Assembly: GCA_937949945.1 (NCBI GenBank)
Contig: CALFEQ010000032.1
Location: forward strand, 142,102-206,101
DNA: 64,000 bases
Direction of reading: 5' to 3'
Origin: an uncultured Myxococcales bacterium
Lineage (GTDB): Bacteria > Myxococcota_A > Polyangia > Polyangiales > Polyangiaceae
The position numbers and the translations under genes are program-made. Numbering within the stretch: the stretch's first letter is position 1; each line of letters starts with the position of its first letter. The notes beneath the pieces were generated by a model, which worked only from the letters and a program-made list of their open reading frames with translations, did no database searches and had not been told where the DNA came from. This document shows positions 52,682-61,992 of the stretch, one piece after another.

Positions 52682-53772
52682 TCGGTGCGCGTCGGCTCGT
52701 CGCGATCGTCGGGGTGGCAGCGGCCGCAGGGCTCGCCGTCTTCGCCACGTGGTCCCGAGCGAGCCGCGCCGATGCCCCGGCGCGCGTGATCGACGGCGCA
52801 GGCGCGACGCTGCCGTTTCCCCTCTACGCGAAGTGGTCGAGCGAGCTATTGCGCGTCGACGGCACGCTCCGCATCAACTACCAGCCGCTCGGATCCGGGG
52901 CGGGTATCCGCCAGATGTCCGACGGCGTCATCGACTTCGGCGCGACCGACGAGCCGCTCACGGACGAGCAGCTGAAGGACGCCGGCCGCGATCTCGTCCA
53001 CGTCCCGATGACGATCGGCGCCGTCGTGCTCGCGTACAACGTGCCCGGCGTCCCCGAGCTGAAGCTCACGCCGGACGTGATCGCGGACGTGTTCCGCGGG
53101 ACGATCACGCGCTGGGACGATCCGCGCCTGCGCGAGGCGAACGCCTCCGTCACGATGCCGAGCGAGCCGATCAAGGTCGTGCACCGCGCGGACGGCAGTG
53201 GCACGAGCGCGACGCTGACCACGTATCTCGCCCGCAACAGCGAGGCGTGGCGCGCCGACGTCGGACTCGGCGTCTCGCCCCGTTTCCCCGTGGGCGTCGG
53301 GTCGCGCGGCAGCGACGGCGTGACCGCGTACGTGAAGTCGACGCCGTTCGCGATCGGCTACGTCGAGCTCACCTACGCGAAGCAGGCGAGCTTGCCGATC
53401 GCGCTCGTGAGGAACCGCGCCGGCAACTTCGTCGCGCCCTCGATCGAGTCGCTCGACCGCGCCGCGAGGAGCGCGCTCGACCGCGTCCCGGACGACCTCC
53501 GGATCTCGCTCGTCGACTCGGACGATCCGGGCGCGTATCCGCTCACGGCGCTGTCCTTCCTCGTGCTCCCGCGAGACTCGCGCGATCGCGAGAAGGGCGA
53601 GGCGCTCGCGCGGTTCGCGTGGTGGGGCCTCCACGAAGGCCAACGGTACGCCGCGGCGCTCGACTACGCGCCTCTCCCTCGAGAGCTCGTGGCCCACGGC
53701 GAGCGGGTCGTGCGCGAGCTCCGCGCCGGCGGAGAGCCGGTGCGCGTCGCCTACGAGGGGAACGGCGGATGA
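52678..53772 (+). CDS. pstS: Periplasmic phosphate-binding protein
   Basis: The 364-residue product has a basic start, a hydrophobic core (7-22) and a likely cut near SRA/DA. The phosphate-binding loops are visible: GATLPFPLY, QPLGSGAG, FGATDEPL and ADGSGTSAT. It delivers phosphate to PstCA. Start and stop both overlap neighbours by four bases. It has no lipobox. Confidence 0.93.
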   Translation: MIGARRLVAIVGVAAAAGLAVFATWSRASRADAPARVIDGAGATLPFPLYAKWSSELLRVDGTLRINYQPLGSGAGIRQMSDGVIDFGATDEPLTDEQLKDAGRDLVHVPMTIGAVVLAYNVPGVPELKLTPDVIADVFRGTITRWDDPRLREANASVTMPSEPIKVVHRADGSGTSATLTTYLARNSEAWRADVGLGVSPRFPVGVGSRGSDGVTAYVKSTPFAIGYVELTYAKQASLPIALVRNRAGNFVAPSIESLDRAARSALDRVPDDLRISLVDSDDPGAYPLTALSFLVLPRDSRDREKGEALARFAWWGLHEGQRYAAALDYAPLPRELVAHGERVVRELRAGGEPVRVAYEGNGG

Positions 53773-54761
53773 CTCCGAGCGCGCTCCCCTCGAGCTCCCG
53801 GGAAGCTCCTCGCGCGCTGCGCATCACCGACGCCGCGAGGGGATCGGGCGATCGCGTCTTCGGCGCCGTCGGCGCCGTCGCGGCGGGCTTCCTCGGGCTC
53901 GTCCTCGTCACCGTGGCCGTGTGCGTCGTGCACCTCGCGTGGCCGAGCATCCGCGAGACGGGCCTCTCGTTCTTCGGCACGTCCGCGTGGGATCCCGCGC
54001 GAGACGTCTACGGCGCGCTCGCGTTCGTGTGGGGGACGGCGATGACGTCGGTCGTCGCGCTGTGCCTCGCCGTGCCGATCGGCCTCGGCGTCGCCGTGTT
54101 CTTGACCGACCTCGGCCCGCGACCGCTCCGGAGGCCGGTCTCCTCGCTCGTGGAGCTGCTCGCCGCGATTCCGAGCGTCGTGTACGGGCTCTGGGCCGCT
54201 TTCGTCGTGGCGCCGCTCCTCCGCTCGAGCATCGAGCCGGCGCTCGCCGCGATCGGCGGGCCGCTCTTCCGCGGACCTCCGATGGGCGTCGGCATCCTCT
54301 GCGCCTCGATCGTGCTCGCGATCATGGTGCTCCCGACGATCGCGACGGTCTCGCGCGACGTGCTCGCCGCCGTCCCGTCCGAGCTGCGCGAAGGAGCGCT
54401 CGCGCTCGGAGCGACGTCGTGGGACGTCGTCCGCCTCGTGGTCGTGCCGCATGCCAGGCGTGGCCTCTTCGGTGCCGTGCTCCTCGGCTTCGGCCGCGCC
54501 GTCGGCGAGACGATCGCGGTCGCCACCGTCATCGGGAGCCGCGCCGACGTCTCGCTGTCGCTCTTCGCGCCCGGCTACACGATGTCGAGCGTCATCGCGA
54601 ACGAGTTTCCGAGCGCCACTTCCGATCTCCACGTCGCTGCGCTGGCGGAGGTCGGGCTCTTGCTCTTCGTCGTCACCGTCGCGTTCAACGTCGCGGCCCG
54701 CCTGCTCGTCCGAGGCGAGAGGTACGGACGCGCTCTCACCGTGCCCGCGGGGAACCGATGA
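53769..54761 (+). CDS. pstC: Phosphate ABC transporter permease
   Basis: The 330-residue protein has six membrane helices. The permease signature is LREGALALGATSWDVVRLVVVP, whose EAA-loop core is GALALGATSWD. AIPSVVYGLWAAF is the PstC hallmark near the middle, and GFGRAVGETIAVATVIG lies after the EAA loop. It forms the channel with PstA. The ATGA overlaps continue on both sides. Confidence 0.95.
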   Translation: MTPSALPSSSREAPRALRITDAARGSGDRVFGAVGAVAAGFLGLVLVTVAVCVVHLAWPSIRETGLSFFGTSAWDPARDVYGALAFVWGTAMTSVVALCLAVPIGLGVAVFLTDLGPRPLRRPVSSLVELLAAIPSVVYGLWAAFVVAPLLRSSIEPALAAIGGPLFRGPPMGVGILCASIVLAIMVLPTIATVSRDVLAAVPSELREGALALGATSWDVVRLVVVPHARRGLFGAVLLGFGRAVGETIAVATVIGSRADVSLSLFAPGYTMSSVIANEFPSATSDLHVAALAEVGLLLFVVTVAFNVAARLLVRGERYGRALTVPAGNR

Positions 54762-55603
54762 CGCCGGGGATCGAGTCGGCCTACGCGAAACGGAAGATCG
54801 CGGCGCGGGCCGCCACGGTCGCGTCGAGCGCTGCCGTCGTGCTCGCGCTCGCCCCTCTGGTCGCGATCTTCCTCCACGTCGCCGTACGCGGTGTCCGTGC
54901 GCTCTCCGTCTCCTTCTTCACGGAGCCCGTCGGCGCGCGCGGCGCCGGCATGGCGAACGCCGTCTTCGGCACGATCCAGCTCGTTCTGCTCGCGAGCGCG
55001 ATGGGCATCCCGCTCGGCATCGCCGGAGGGCTCTATCTCTCCGAGTGCCGGCACACCCGCCTCGCGCGTGCCGTGCGGTTCTGCGCGGACGTCCTCGCGG
55101 GCGTCCCGTCCATCCTCGTCGGCGTCGCCGTCTATGCCGTCGTCGTCGTCCGTATGAAGCAGTTCTCCGCCTTCGCCGGCGCGGCCGCGCTCGCGATCGT
55201 GATGCTCCCGCTCGTGGTGCGGACCACGGACGTCCTCGCGCGCGCCGTGCCGGATTCGCTGCGCGAGGCCGCGCTCGCGCTCGGCGCGACGCGGTGGCGT
55301 ACGGCGATCTTCGTCGTGCTGCGGACCGCCGCGCCCGGCATCCGGTCGGGATGCATGCTCGCGGTCGCGCGCGTCTGCGGGGAGACGGCGCCGCTGCTCT
55401 TCACCGCGTACAACAACCGGTTCTTCAACGACAGCCTCTTCGACCCGACGTCGACGCTCCAGGTGCAGATCTTCACGTACACGATGACGCCGAACGAGGA
55501 CTGGCACGCGCAGGCGTGGGCGGCCGCGCTCGTCCTCGTCGCGATCGTCGTCGTGCTCGACGTCCTCGCGCGCAGGCTCGTCGAGCGGAAGGAGGTCGCG
55601 TGA
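54758..55603 (+). CDS. pstA: Phosphate ABC transporter permease
   Basis: The 281-residue protein has six helices. AGVPSILVGVAVYAVVV matches the PstA middle helix, LREAALALGATRWRT is the EAA loop, and ARVCGETAPLLFTAY follows. The last loop, NDSLFDPTSTLQVQIF, is typical of PstA. It pairs with PstC. The stop overlaps the pstB GTG start (GTGA). Confidence 0.95.
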   Translation: MTPGIESAYAKRKIAARAATVASSAAVVLALAPLVAIFLHVAVRGVRALSVSFFTEPVGARGAGMANAVFGTIQLVLLASAMGIPLGIAGGLYLSECRHTRLARAVRFCADVLAGVPSILVGVAVYAVVVVRMKQFSAFAGAAALAIVMLPLVVRTTDVLARAVPDSLREAALALGATRWRTAIFVVLRTAAPGIRSGCMLAVARVCGETAPLLFTAYNNRFFNDSLFDPTSTLQVQIFTYTMTPNEDWHAQAWAAALVLVAIVVVLDVLARRLVERKEVA

Positions 55604-56409
55604 CCGAGTCGATCGACAGCATCCGTCTCCGTGCCGCTCGACCCCTCGAGGCGGAGCCGGTGAAGATGCGCGCCACGAGCCTCTCGGCGTGGTTCGGTGA
55701 CAAGCGCGCGCTGTCGAACATCTCGATGCCGCTCGTCGAGCGCAAGGTCACGGCCGTCATCGGACCTTCCGGCTGCGGCAAGTCGACCTTCATCCGCTGC
55801 CTGAACCGCATGCACGAGGTCGTCGCGGGCGCGCGCGTCTCGGGCGACGTGCTGCTGGACGGCAAGAGCATCTACGCGCCCGACGTCGATCCCGTCCGTG
55901 TCCGCCGCCGCGTGGGCATGGTCTTCCAGAAGCCGAACCCGTTCCCGACGATGTCGATCCGCGACAACGTCCTCGCCGGGCTCCGGCTGAGCGGGATCGA
56001 GCCGCCCGACGAAGACGCCCTCGTCGAGGAGGTCCTCGGTCGGGTCGCCCTCTGGGACGAGGTGAAGGATTCGCTGGATCGCCCCGGAGGCGAGCTCTCC
56101 GGAGGCCAGCAGCAGCGACTCTGCATCGCGCGCTGCCTCGCGCTCGAGCCGGAGGTCGTGCTCATGGACGAGCCGTGCTCGTCGCTCGATCCGGTCGCGA
56201 CGGCGAAGATCGAGGAACTGATCCACGACCTACGCGACCGCTACACGATCGTCGTCGTCACGCACAGCATGCAGCAGGCCGCGCGCGTCTCGGACTACAC
56301 GGCCTTCTTCTATCTCGGCGAGCTCGTGGAGTACGATCACGCGGACGTCATCTTCACGAAGCCGTCGGATCCCCGGACGGAGGACTACATCACGGGGAGG
56401 TTCGGATGA
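55600..56409 (+). CDS. pstB: Phosphate ABC transporter ATP-binding protein
   Basis: The 269-residue ATPase starts at GTG 55600 behind GGAGG. Walker A is GPSGCGKST at 55-63, the Q-loop is FQKPNPFP, the signature is LSGGQQQR, Walker B is VVLMDEP and the switch His lies in VTHSM. It drives phosphate import through PstCA. The gene ends at 56409 and the repeat element begins at once. Confidence 0.96.
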   Translation: MTESIDSIRLRAARPLEAEPVKMRATSLSAWFGDKRALSNISMPLVERKVTAVIGPSGCGKSTFIRCLNRMHEVVAGARVSGDVLLDGKSIYAPDVDPVRVRRRVGMVFQKPNPFPTMSIRDNVLAGLRLSGIEPPDEDALVEEVLGRVALWDEVKDSLDRPGGELSGGQQQRLCIARCLALEPEVVLMDEPCSSLDPVATAKIEELIHDLRDRYTIVVVTHSMQQAARVSDYTAFFYLGELVEYDHADVIFTKPSDPRTEDYITGRFG

Positions 56410-56411
56410 TT

Positions 56412-56630
56412 TCAGTCCTCAGTCCTCAGTCCTCGGTCCTCAGCGGGGATCGACTGCCGCCTTTGTCCGAAGCGGATCGTCCGTCTGCTCGCAGTGACGC
56501 ACTTCCCAAAGGACGTTTTGCGAGCCGCCCTTGCGCATCGTCCAGAGGACGACTTGCGAGCCGCCGTTGCCAATCCCTGGAGCCTGGAGCCTGGAGCCTC
56601 ATACCTGAGGACTGAGGACTGAGGACTGAG
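56412..56630. mobile_element. Repeat element with inverted TCCTCAG-array ends inside the pst-phoU operon
   Basis: The left end carries about four tandem TCCTCAG units (56412-56443, one base altered); the right end (56605-56630) is their reverse complement, CTGAGGA repeated. Between them a 24-bp sequence occurs twice 36 bp apart (56511-56534 and 56547-56570), and GGAGCCT repeats three times at 56578-56598. No credible gene lies inside. The size (219 bp), the inverted ends and the position between coupled genes suggest a MITE-like or REP-type insertion. Related units reappear at 63911-63924 and 63987-64000. Confidence 0.6.
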
Positions 56631-57425
56631 ATGCCTCGCACCCACACCGATCGCCTCTACGAAGGAGAGCTCCGCAAGATCCGCGAGATGCTCCTCATGA
56701 TGGGCGCCAAGGTCGAGGAGATGCTCTCGCATGCGATGCGGGCGCTCATCGAGCGGGACACGGAGCTCGCCGAGCGGACGCTCTACATCGATCGGCAGAT
56801 CAATCGGCTCGAGCTCGAGGTCGACGACCTCTGCCTTCGCGTGCTCGCGCGGCGGCAGCCGGTCGCCAGCGATCTCCGGTTCGTGACGATGGCGCTCAAG
56901 GTCGTCACCGACCTCGAGCGCATGGGCGATCTCGGCGTGAACATCTGCGAGCGCGTCATCGAGCTCAACGAGGAGCCGCCGCTCAAGCCCTACGTCGAGG
57001 TCGTGAACATGGCCGAGACGGCGCAGGAGATGCTGCGCGAGGCGCTCGACGCGTTCGTCGCCGGCGACGCCGAGCGCGCCCAGGCCGTCGTCGAGCGCGA
57101 CTCGAAGGTGGACGCGTACTACGGCGCGATCTTCCGCGAGCTCCTCACGTACATGATGGAGAACCCGCGGAACATCTTCCGCGCGACGCGGGTGCAGTCG
57201 ATCGCGAAGTACATCGAGCGCATCGCCGACCACGCGACGAACCTCGCCGAGATGGTCGTCTTCATGGTGCGCGGGAAGGACATCCGCCACCTCGGGAAGC
57301 TCGAGCGCCGAGTCGCGTCGAGCAAGCCGCCCGGTCCGTCCCGTCCGTCGCCGCCTCCGCCGGAGGATTCCGACGCGTCGCTACGCGATGTGGTCGGCTC
57401 ACGCACGCCGAGCCGGCGCGGGTGA
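56631..57425 (+). CDS. phoU: Phosphate transport regulator
   Basis: The 264-residue protein is all helical. Two PhoU repeats each hold the metal-binding E/D-x3-D motif: DLERMGDLGVNICE and YIERIADHATNLAEM. It links PstB to PhoR and dampens signalling when phosphate is plentiful. The last ~35 residues are Pro/Ser-rich and probably disordered. The start codon sits directly after the repeat element, whose last unit GAGGACTGAG supplies the purine-rich stretch at the ribosome-binding position. Confidence 0.94.
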   Translation: MPRTHTDRLYEGELRKIREMLLMMGAKVEEMLSHAMRALIERDTELAERTLYIDRQINRLELEVDDLCLRVLARRQPVASDLRFVTMALKVVTDLERMGDLGVNICERVIELNEEPPLKPYVEVVNMAETAQEMLREALDAFVAGDAERAQAVVERDSKVDAYYGAIFRELLTYMMENPRNIFRATRVQSIAKYIERIADHATNLAEMVVFMVRGKDIRHLGKLERRVASSKPPGPSRPSPPPPEDSDASLRDVVGSRTPSRRG

Positions 57426-57751
57426 GGGGGTGATTTCACAGGAACATCAGAAGGGCGGAAGGGGAAGCAAAGAGGGAGACGGTTCGTCCCCGTTCCCGTT
57501 CCCGACTCTGGGTTCACCGACTGGACGTTGGTGACATGTAGTTGTCGAAGGACTTGATCCCCATTCCTTCGCCTTCCCGTCCTTCCCCACTTCCTGTGGG
57601 TTCCCCAGCCCCGGTCCCGACGCGCAGTACACACCGAGCGCCCGCGCGCGCTGAGATGGCGACGGCGTGCGATGGAATGTTCATTCATCGCCCTCTTGCG
57701 CCCTCCTGCTCTTCCGGTGAAATCCCCACGCGCTCGCGCTACCGTTCGAGC
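57426..57751. other. Gene-free spacer with simple-sequence and GTTCCC repeats
   Basis: Nothing here reads as a gene. The stretch 57445-57480 is purine-rich. The 15-mer at 57490-57504 is identical to the left arm of the cassette at 2162-2176. A pyrimidine-rich run with TTCCC-like units covers 57565-57620. The promoter of the beta-helix lipoprotein should lie near the right end but is not obvious. Confidence 0.55.
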
Positions 57752-58969
57752 ATGAAGAACCCGCACCCTCTGACGGCGCTCGTCTTCGCGTTCGCCGGCG
57801 CGGTACTCGTCCAGGCATGCTCGGGCGACGACGACGGAAACGGTTCGGGCGGCGCGAGCAGCGGTGATCCGTCGACGAGCGGAGGGCCCGGCGGCGGGAC
57901 GTCGAGCGGCGGGACGAGCGGCGGCGCATCGGGAGGCCCGGGCGGACCGCCGACGAATCCGGACGACGGTCCGCCGGCCGGAAATCCCGACGGCAAATGC
58001 GAGGTGCCCGCCGAGGCGCAGGCCGAGAGCATCGCCAACCCGACGACCGTCGTCGGGAACGGGACGCCCGAGAGCTGCACCTCGGACGCGTTCGTCGCAG
58101 CCGTCGCGAAGGGCGGTGTCATCACGTTCGACTGCGGGCCCGACCCGGTGACGATCACGCTGACGACGACGGCGAAGGTCTTCAACGACAAGCCGCCCGT
58201 CGTCATCGACGGCGGCAACAAGGTCACGCTCAGCGGCGGCAACAAGGTCCGCATCCTCTACATGAACGCGTGCGACCCGGAGAACGGCGGCTATGCGTCG
58301 GGCGTCCCGGGCGACTGCAACGAGCAGGTCACGCCGAAGCTCACGGTCCAGAACATCACGTTCGTCGACGGCGACGTGCGGCTCGGGAACGTCCAGCAGG
58401 GAGGCGGCGGCGCGATCTACGCCCGGGGAGGGCGGCTCAAGATCGTCAACGCTCGCTTCTTCCACAACGCGTGCGACGAGCTCGGCTCCGACGTCGGCGG
58501 CGGCGCCGTGCGCGTGCTCGACTTCCCGAAGGGCGGCAGCGTGTCCCGTCCGGTGTACGTCGTGAACAGCACGTTCGGCGGCAAGAAGGGCTTCGGCAAC
58601 ACGTGCGCGAACGGCGGCGCCCTCAGCAGCATCGGCGCGTCGTGGTCGATCTACAACAGCGTGTTCACCGACAACCGCGCGACGGGCACCGGCGCGAACG
58701 ACGGCGACGGCGGCAACGGCGGCGCCATCTACAACGACGGCAACACGATGGCGCTCGAGGTCTGCGGCACGCTCATGGAGGACAATCACGCGAACGAAGG
58801 CGGCAGCGCGATCTTCTTCGTGAGCAACAATCAGACGGGCACGATCACGATCAAGGACTCCACGCTGAGGAACAACCCGAAGGGGAAGTTCGAGACGGCC
58901 GGCTTCCCCGGCCTGTTCGTCAAGGCGAAGGGCCCGCCCAACGTCATCAACTCGACGATCGAGCGATGA
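57752..58969 (+). CDS. Beta-helix lipoprotein with Gly/Ser linker
   Basis: From ATG 57752 the product has 405 residues. The lipobox LVQAC gives an anchored N-terminus. A ~55-residue Gly/Ser linker follows. From about residue 85 a right-handed parallel beta-helix is suggested by repeated I-x-N-x-x-F/I and GGGAIY turns (GGGGAIYARGG, GGAVRVLDF, GGAIYNDGN, GGSAIFFVSNN). Such surface proteins bind or cleave polysaccharide, but no catalytic motif is visible. Codon use matches the neighbours. Confidence 0.85.
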   Translation: MKNPHPLTALVFAFAGAVLVQACSGDDDGNGSGGASSGDPSTSGGPGGGTSSGGTSGGASGGPGGPPTNPDDGPPAGNPDGKCEVPAEAQAESIANPTTVVGNGTPESCTSDAFVAAVAKGGVITFDCGPDPVTITLTTTAKVFNDKPPVVIDGGNKVTLSGGNKVRILYMNACDPENGGYASGVPGDCNEQVTPKLTVQNITFVDGDVRLGNVQQGGGGAIYARGGRLKIVNARFFHNACDELGSDVGGGAVRVLDFPKGGSVSRPVYVVNSTFGGKKGFGNTCANGGALSSIGASWSIYNSVFTDNRATGTGANDGDGGNGGAIYNDGNTMALEVCGTLMEDNHANEGGSAIFFVSNNQTGTITIKDSTLRNNPKGKFETAGFPGLFVKAKGPPNVINSTIER

Positions 58970-59117
58970 TCGCGTGGCGGCTTCGTGCTGCGGCCGCCAT
59001 CGTGTAGAGGATCGGTGCTGACCGATGCTCTGCACGAGCCCCGCACACGAAGCCGCATCGGCGATCCCCTGCTTGGCACACGCAGCGGCGGGCGCCGCCT
59101 CCGCGGGGCGATGGACC

Positions 59118-59996
59118 ATGCCGCTGCCCGGCGTCGACGACGAGGAGGGGGAGCGCGTCGATCCCGATCTCGGCTTCGTCGTCGACGCGCACGTGCATCT
59201 CTTTCCGGACGGCTTGTTCGAGGCGATCTGGCGCTGGTTCGACGTCCACGGATGGCCGATCCGCTACAAGCTGAAGACCCCCGAGGTCGTGCGCTTCGCG
59301 CTCTCGCGTGGCGTCGGCCATCTCGTCGCGCTGCACTACGCGCACAAGCCCGGGATCGCGCGGAGCATGAACGCGTTCATGGCGTCGGTCGTGAAGGACG
59401 AGCCGCGCGTCACCGGACTCGCCACGGTCATGCCCGGCGAGCCCGGCGCCCGCGACATCCTCGAGGAGGCGTTCGGGCTCGGCCTGCGCGGCGTGAAGCT
59501 CCACTGCCACGTGCAGTGCTTCTCTCCGGACGCGCCCGAGCTCGCCGAGATCTACGAGACGTGCATCGCGCACGACATGCCGCTCGTCATGCACGCGGGC
59601 CGCGAGCCGACGAGCGCCGGCTACAAATGCGATCCACACGCGCTCTGCCACGTCGACCGGACCGAGGCCGTCCTCCGCTCGTACCCGAAGCTGCGCCTCG
59701 CCGTCCCGCACCTCGGCGCCGACGAGCTCGCCGGCTACGCGCGCCTGCTCGAGCGCTACGACAACCTCTGGCTCGACACGACGATGGTGCTCGCCGAGTA
59801 CTTCGACGGCACCGATCACGCGTTCGAGATCGTCGCGGCGCGTCCCGACCGGATCATGTACGGCACCGATTTCCCGAACATCCCGTACGCGTGGGATCGC
59901 GAGCTCGGACGCATCAAGGCGCGCCGGCTCCCCGACGCTACCCTCGCGAGCCTGCTCGGCGACACCGCGCGGGCGTTCTACCGGCTGCCGTCCTAG
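59118..59996 (+). CDS. Amidohydrolase (TIM-barrel metal-dependent hydrolase)
   Basis: From ATG 59118 the protein has 292 residues; an ATG at 59025 would add 31 of no clear kind. It has DAHVHLF (H25, H27), VKLHCHV, MHAGREP (H159), VPHLG (H198) and YGTDFPN (D251), the ligand set of the amidohydrolase-2 family. Members hydrolyse or decarboxylate small organic acids. The substrate is unknown. Its stop shares the CTAG with the argH stop on the other strand. Confidence 0.88.
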   Translation: MPLPGVDDEEGERVDPDLGFVVDAHVHLFPDGLFEAIWRWFDVHGWPIRYKLKTPEVVRFALSRGVGHLVALHYAHKPGIARSMNAFMASVVKDEPRVTGLATVMPGEPGARDILEEAFGLGLRGVKLHCHVQCFSPDAPELAEIYETCIAHDMPLVMHAGREPTSAGYKCDPHALCHVDRTEAVLRSYPKLRLAVPHLGADELAGYARLLERYDNLWLDTTMVLAEYFDGTDHAFEIVAARPDRIMYGTDFPNIPYAWDRELGRIKARRLPDATLASLLGDTARAFYRLPS

Positions 59997-61471
59997 ATGG
60001 GCTCGGCCTCGACCGCCTCACGGAGCGCGTCGAGCGTGGGAATCGCCTCGGCCTCGCTCGCGAGCTTCGCGGCGGCTGCGCGTATGGCGGCGATCTGCTC
60101 GTCGACGCGCTCGGGGGCCGTGCCGCCGGCGCTCTTCTTCGCCGCGACCGCGTTCCTCGGGTCGACGGCCGACAGCACCGTGGCGTCGAAGGCCGGATGG
60201 ACGGAGCGGGCGTCGTCGACCGTGACCTTCGCGAGGTCGATCTTGCGCTCGCGCGCGAGGTGGACGAGCTGGCCCGTCGCCTTGTAGGCCTCGCGGAAGG
60301 GGACGCCCTTGCGCACGAGCGCCTCGGCGACGTCCGTCGCTTGCGTCGAGCCGTCGGACACGGCGGCGATGCAGCGTTCGGGGTCGAACGTGAGGTGCGG
60401 GAGCGCGAGCCGCACCGCGCTCACGGCGCCGCGGAGGCGCGGGCCCGTGTCGAGGACCGCGTCACGGTCGTCCTGCAGATCGCGCGCGTAGCCCGTCGGC
60501 AGGCCCTTCACGAGCGTCAGCATCGTCATGACGTTGCCGATGCCGCGCGCCGCCTTTCCGCGGACGAGCTCGAAGATGTCCGGGTTCTTCTTCTGCGGCA
60601 TCATGCTCGAGCCCGCGGCCACCGCGTCGCCGATGCGGAGGAACGCGAACTCGCTCGTCGTGAAGTCGATCACGTCGGTCGACAGACGCGAGAGCGCGAG
60701 GAGCACGCGCGCGCCGGCCCACGTCCAGTCGAGGACGAAGTCGCGATCGCCGATCGTGTCGAGCGCGTTCGCCGTCACGGTCGGGAAGCCGAGGAGGCGT
60801 GCGACGATGCTCCGATCGATCGGCAGCGACGTGCCCGAGCAGGCGCCGCTGCCGAGCGGCGACTCGTTCGCGCGGGCGAGCGCCCGGGAGAGGGCGTCCG
60901 CGGCGCGGAGGAGCTGCATCGACCACGCGCTGATCATGAACGCGGCCGAGACCGGCTGCGCTCGCTGCCTGTGCGTGTACGCCGGCAGGATGACGTCCTT
61001 CTCGCGCTCGGCGCGGGAGGCGAGCTCGGTCACGAGGGCCGCGACCTCGGAGAGAGCACGCGCGGCCTGATCGCGCACGTGCAGGCGCAGATCGAGCGAG
61101 ACCTGGTCGTTCCGGGAACGTGCGGTGTGCAATCGCTTGCCCACGTCGCCGAGGGAGGCCGTGAGCCTCGCCTCGATCGCCATGTGCACGTCCTCCTCGC
61201 CGTCCGGCAGCGTGAGCTTGCCCGCTGCGGCCTCGTCGTACATGGCGAGCAGGGCGGAGCGGAGCTGCTGCGCGTCGGAAGGCTCGACGAGGCCCACCTT
61301 CCGGAGCATCGTCACGTGGGCCGCGCTCCCGAGGATGTCCTCGCGGACGAACGTGCGGTCCTGCGGCAACGACGAGCTCCACGCGAGGAGCTCCGGGATC
61401 ATCTCCACTCGGCCCGTCGCGTCGGTTCGCGCGATACCGCCAGTCGTTCTCTCCGCCTCGCCCTTCGTCAT
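59993..61471 (-). CDS. argH: Argininosuccinate lyase
   Basis: From ATG 61471 the product is 492 residues; an ATG at 61489 adds six. It has the fumarase-superfamily signature GSSMMPQKKNPD, with HTARSRNDQV and THRQRAQP around the active site. It splits argininosuccinate into arginine and fumarate. No other arginine gene is nearby. It converges with the amidohydrolase with a four-base overlap. Confidence 0.95.
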   Translation of the reverse strand: MTKGEAERTTGGIARTDATGRVEMIPELLAWSSSLPQDRTFVREDILGSAAHVTMLRKVGLVEPSDAQQLRSALLAMYDEAAAGKLTLPDGEEDVHMAIEARLTASLGDVGKRLHTARSRNDQVSLDLRLHVRDQAARALSEVAALVTELASRAEREKDVILPAYTHRQRAQPVSAAFMISAWSMQLLRAADALSRALARANESPLGSGACSGTSLPIDRSIVARLLGFPTVTANALDTIGDRDFVLDWTWAGARVLLALSRLSTDVIDFTTSEFAFLRIGDAVAAGSSMMPQKKNPDIFELVRGKAARGIGNVMTMLTLVKGLPTGYARDLQDDRDAVLDTGPRLRGAVSAVRLALPHLTFDPERCIAAVSDGSTQATDVAEALVRKGVPFREAYKATGQLVHLARERKIDLAKVTVDDARSVHPAFDATVLSAVDPRNAVAAKKSAGGTAPERVDEQIAAIRAAAAKLASEAEAIPTLDALREAVEAEPI

Positions 61472-61580
61472 CGGGGGTCTCCTGGTCACGAATGGTCACG
61501 TCGCGACCATGACCGGCGCTTCACAGTGGGCTGGCCGGAGGATCGCGCTACGAGGGGGCGCCTGCTCGGCCCCGAGCGGA

Positions 61581-61802
61581 TCACCTCGTCTGGACGCCTG
61601 CGTCGGCGGTGGGCGTCGACGGCGCGGAGCCTGCGGCAGAGTCCGCTTTGTCCTTGGAGCTCGGCGTCAGCCCCCAGATCAGCCCGACCGTGAGGAACAG
61701 CACCGCGCCGAGCGCCGGCAGCCACATCGGGGTCTTCGGCTCGGGCGGGCCCGCAGGCGCGTGTCCGTGGGGATCGCTCGCATTTCCGTGCGCTTCGCTC
61801 AT
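61581..61802 (-). CDS. Small single-helix membrane protein
   Basis: The 73-residue frame starts MSEAHGNASDPHGHAPAGP, with His and Pro, then KTPMWLPALGAVLFLTVGL, one membrane helix. The C-terminus is Ala/Ser/Asp-rich. A TTGACA lies 36 bp upstream on the same strand (61843-61838), but no -10 matches. Proteins like this accompany respiratory complexes in some bacteria; no such gene is visible here. It diverges from the HtrA-like gene. Confidence 0.6.
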   Translation of the reverse strand: MSEAHGNASDPHGHAPAGPPEPKTPMWLPALGAVLFLTVGLIWGLTPSSKDKADSAAGSAPSTPTADAGVQTR

Positions 61803-61992
61803 GGTCGTTGCCCGTCTTTCACACTCGCACGCGCGGGTGTCAAGGTTCCCACTTCTCGTCGGTCACGGCTCCGACCGGACGCCTCGACCGAGGGGCGGTC
61901 GGACGCGCCGTAGCGTCGGGCTCGCGCGCCCTCCTCGCGCGTGCTGGGGAGGTCCGCCGTACGGCACGGCGAGTGCTAGATTTCCAGCACCC

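Noticed and set aside
56511..56570. Two 24-bp repeats at 36-bp spacing as a CRISPR
   Set aside because: Only two imperfect copies and a 12-bp gap; no spacer pattern and no cas gene.
56409..56630. A small gene inside the pstB-phoU element
   Set aside because: Short frames on both strands are low-complexity translations of the repeats with no start signal.
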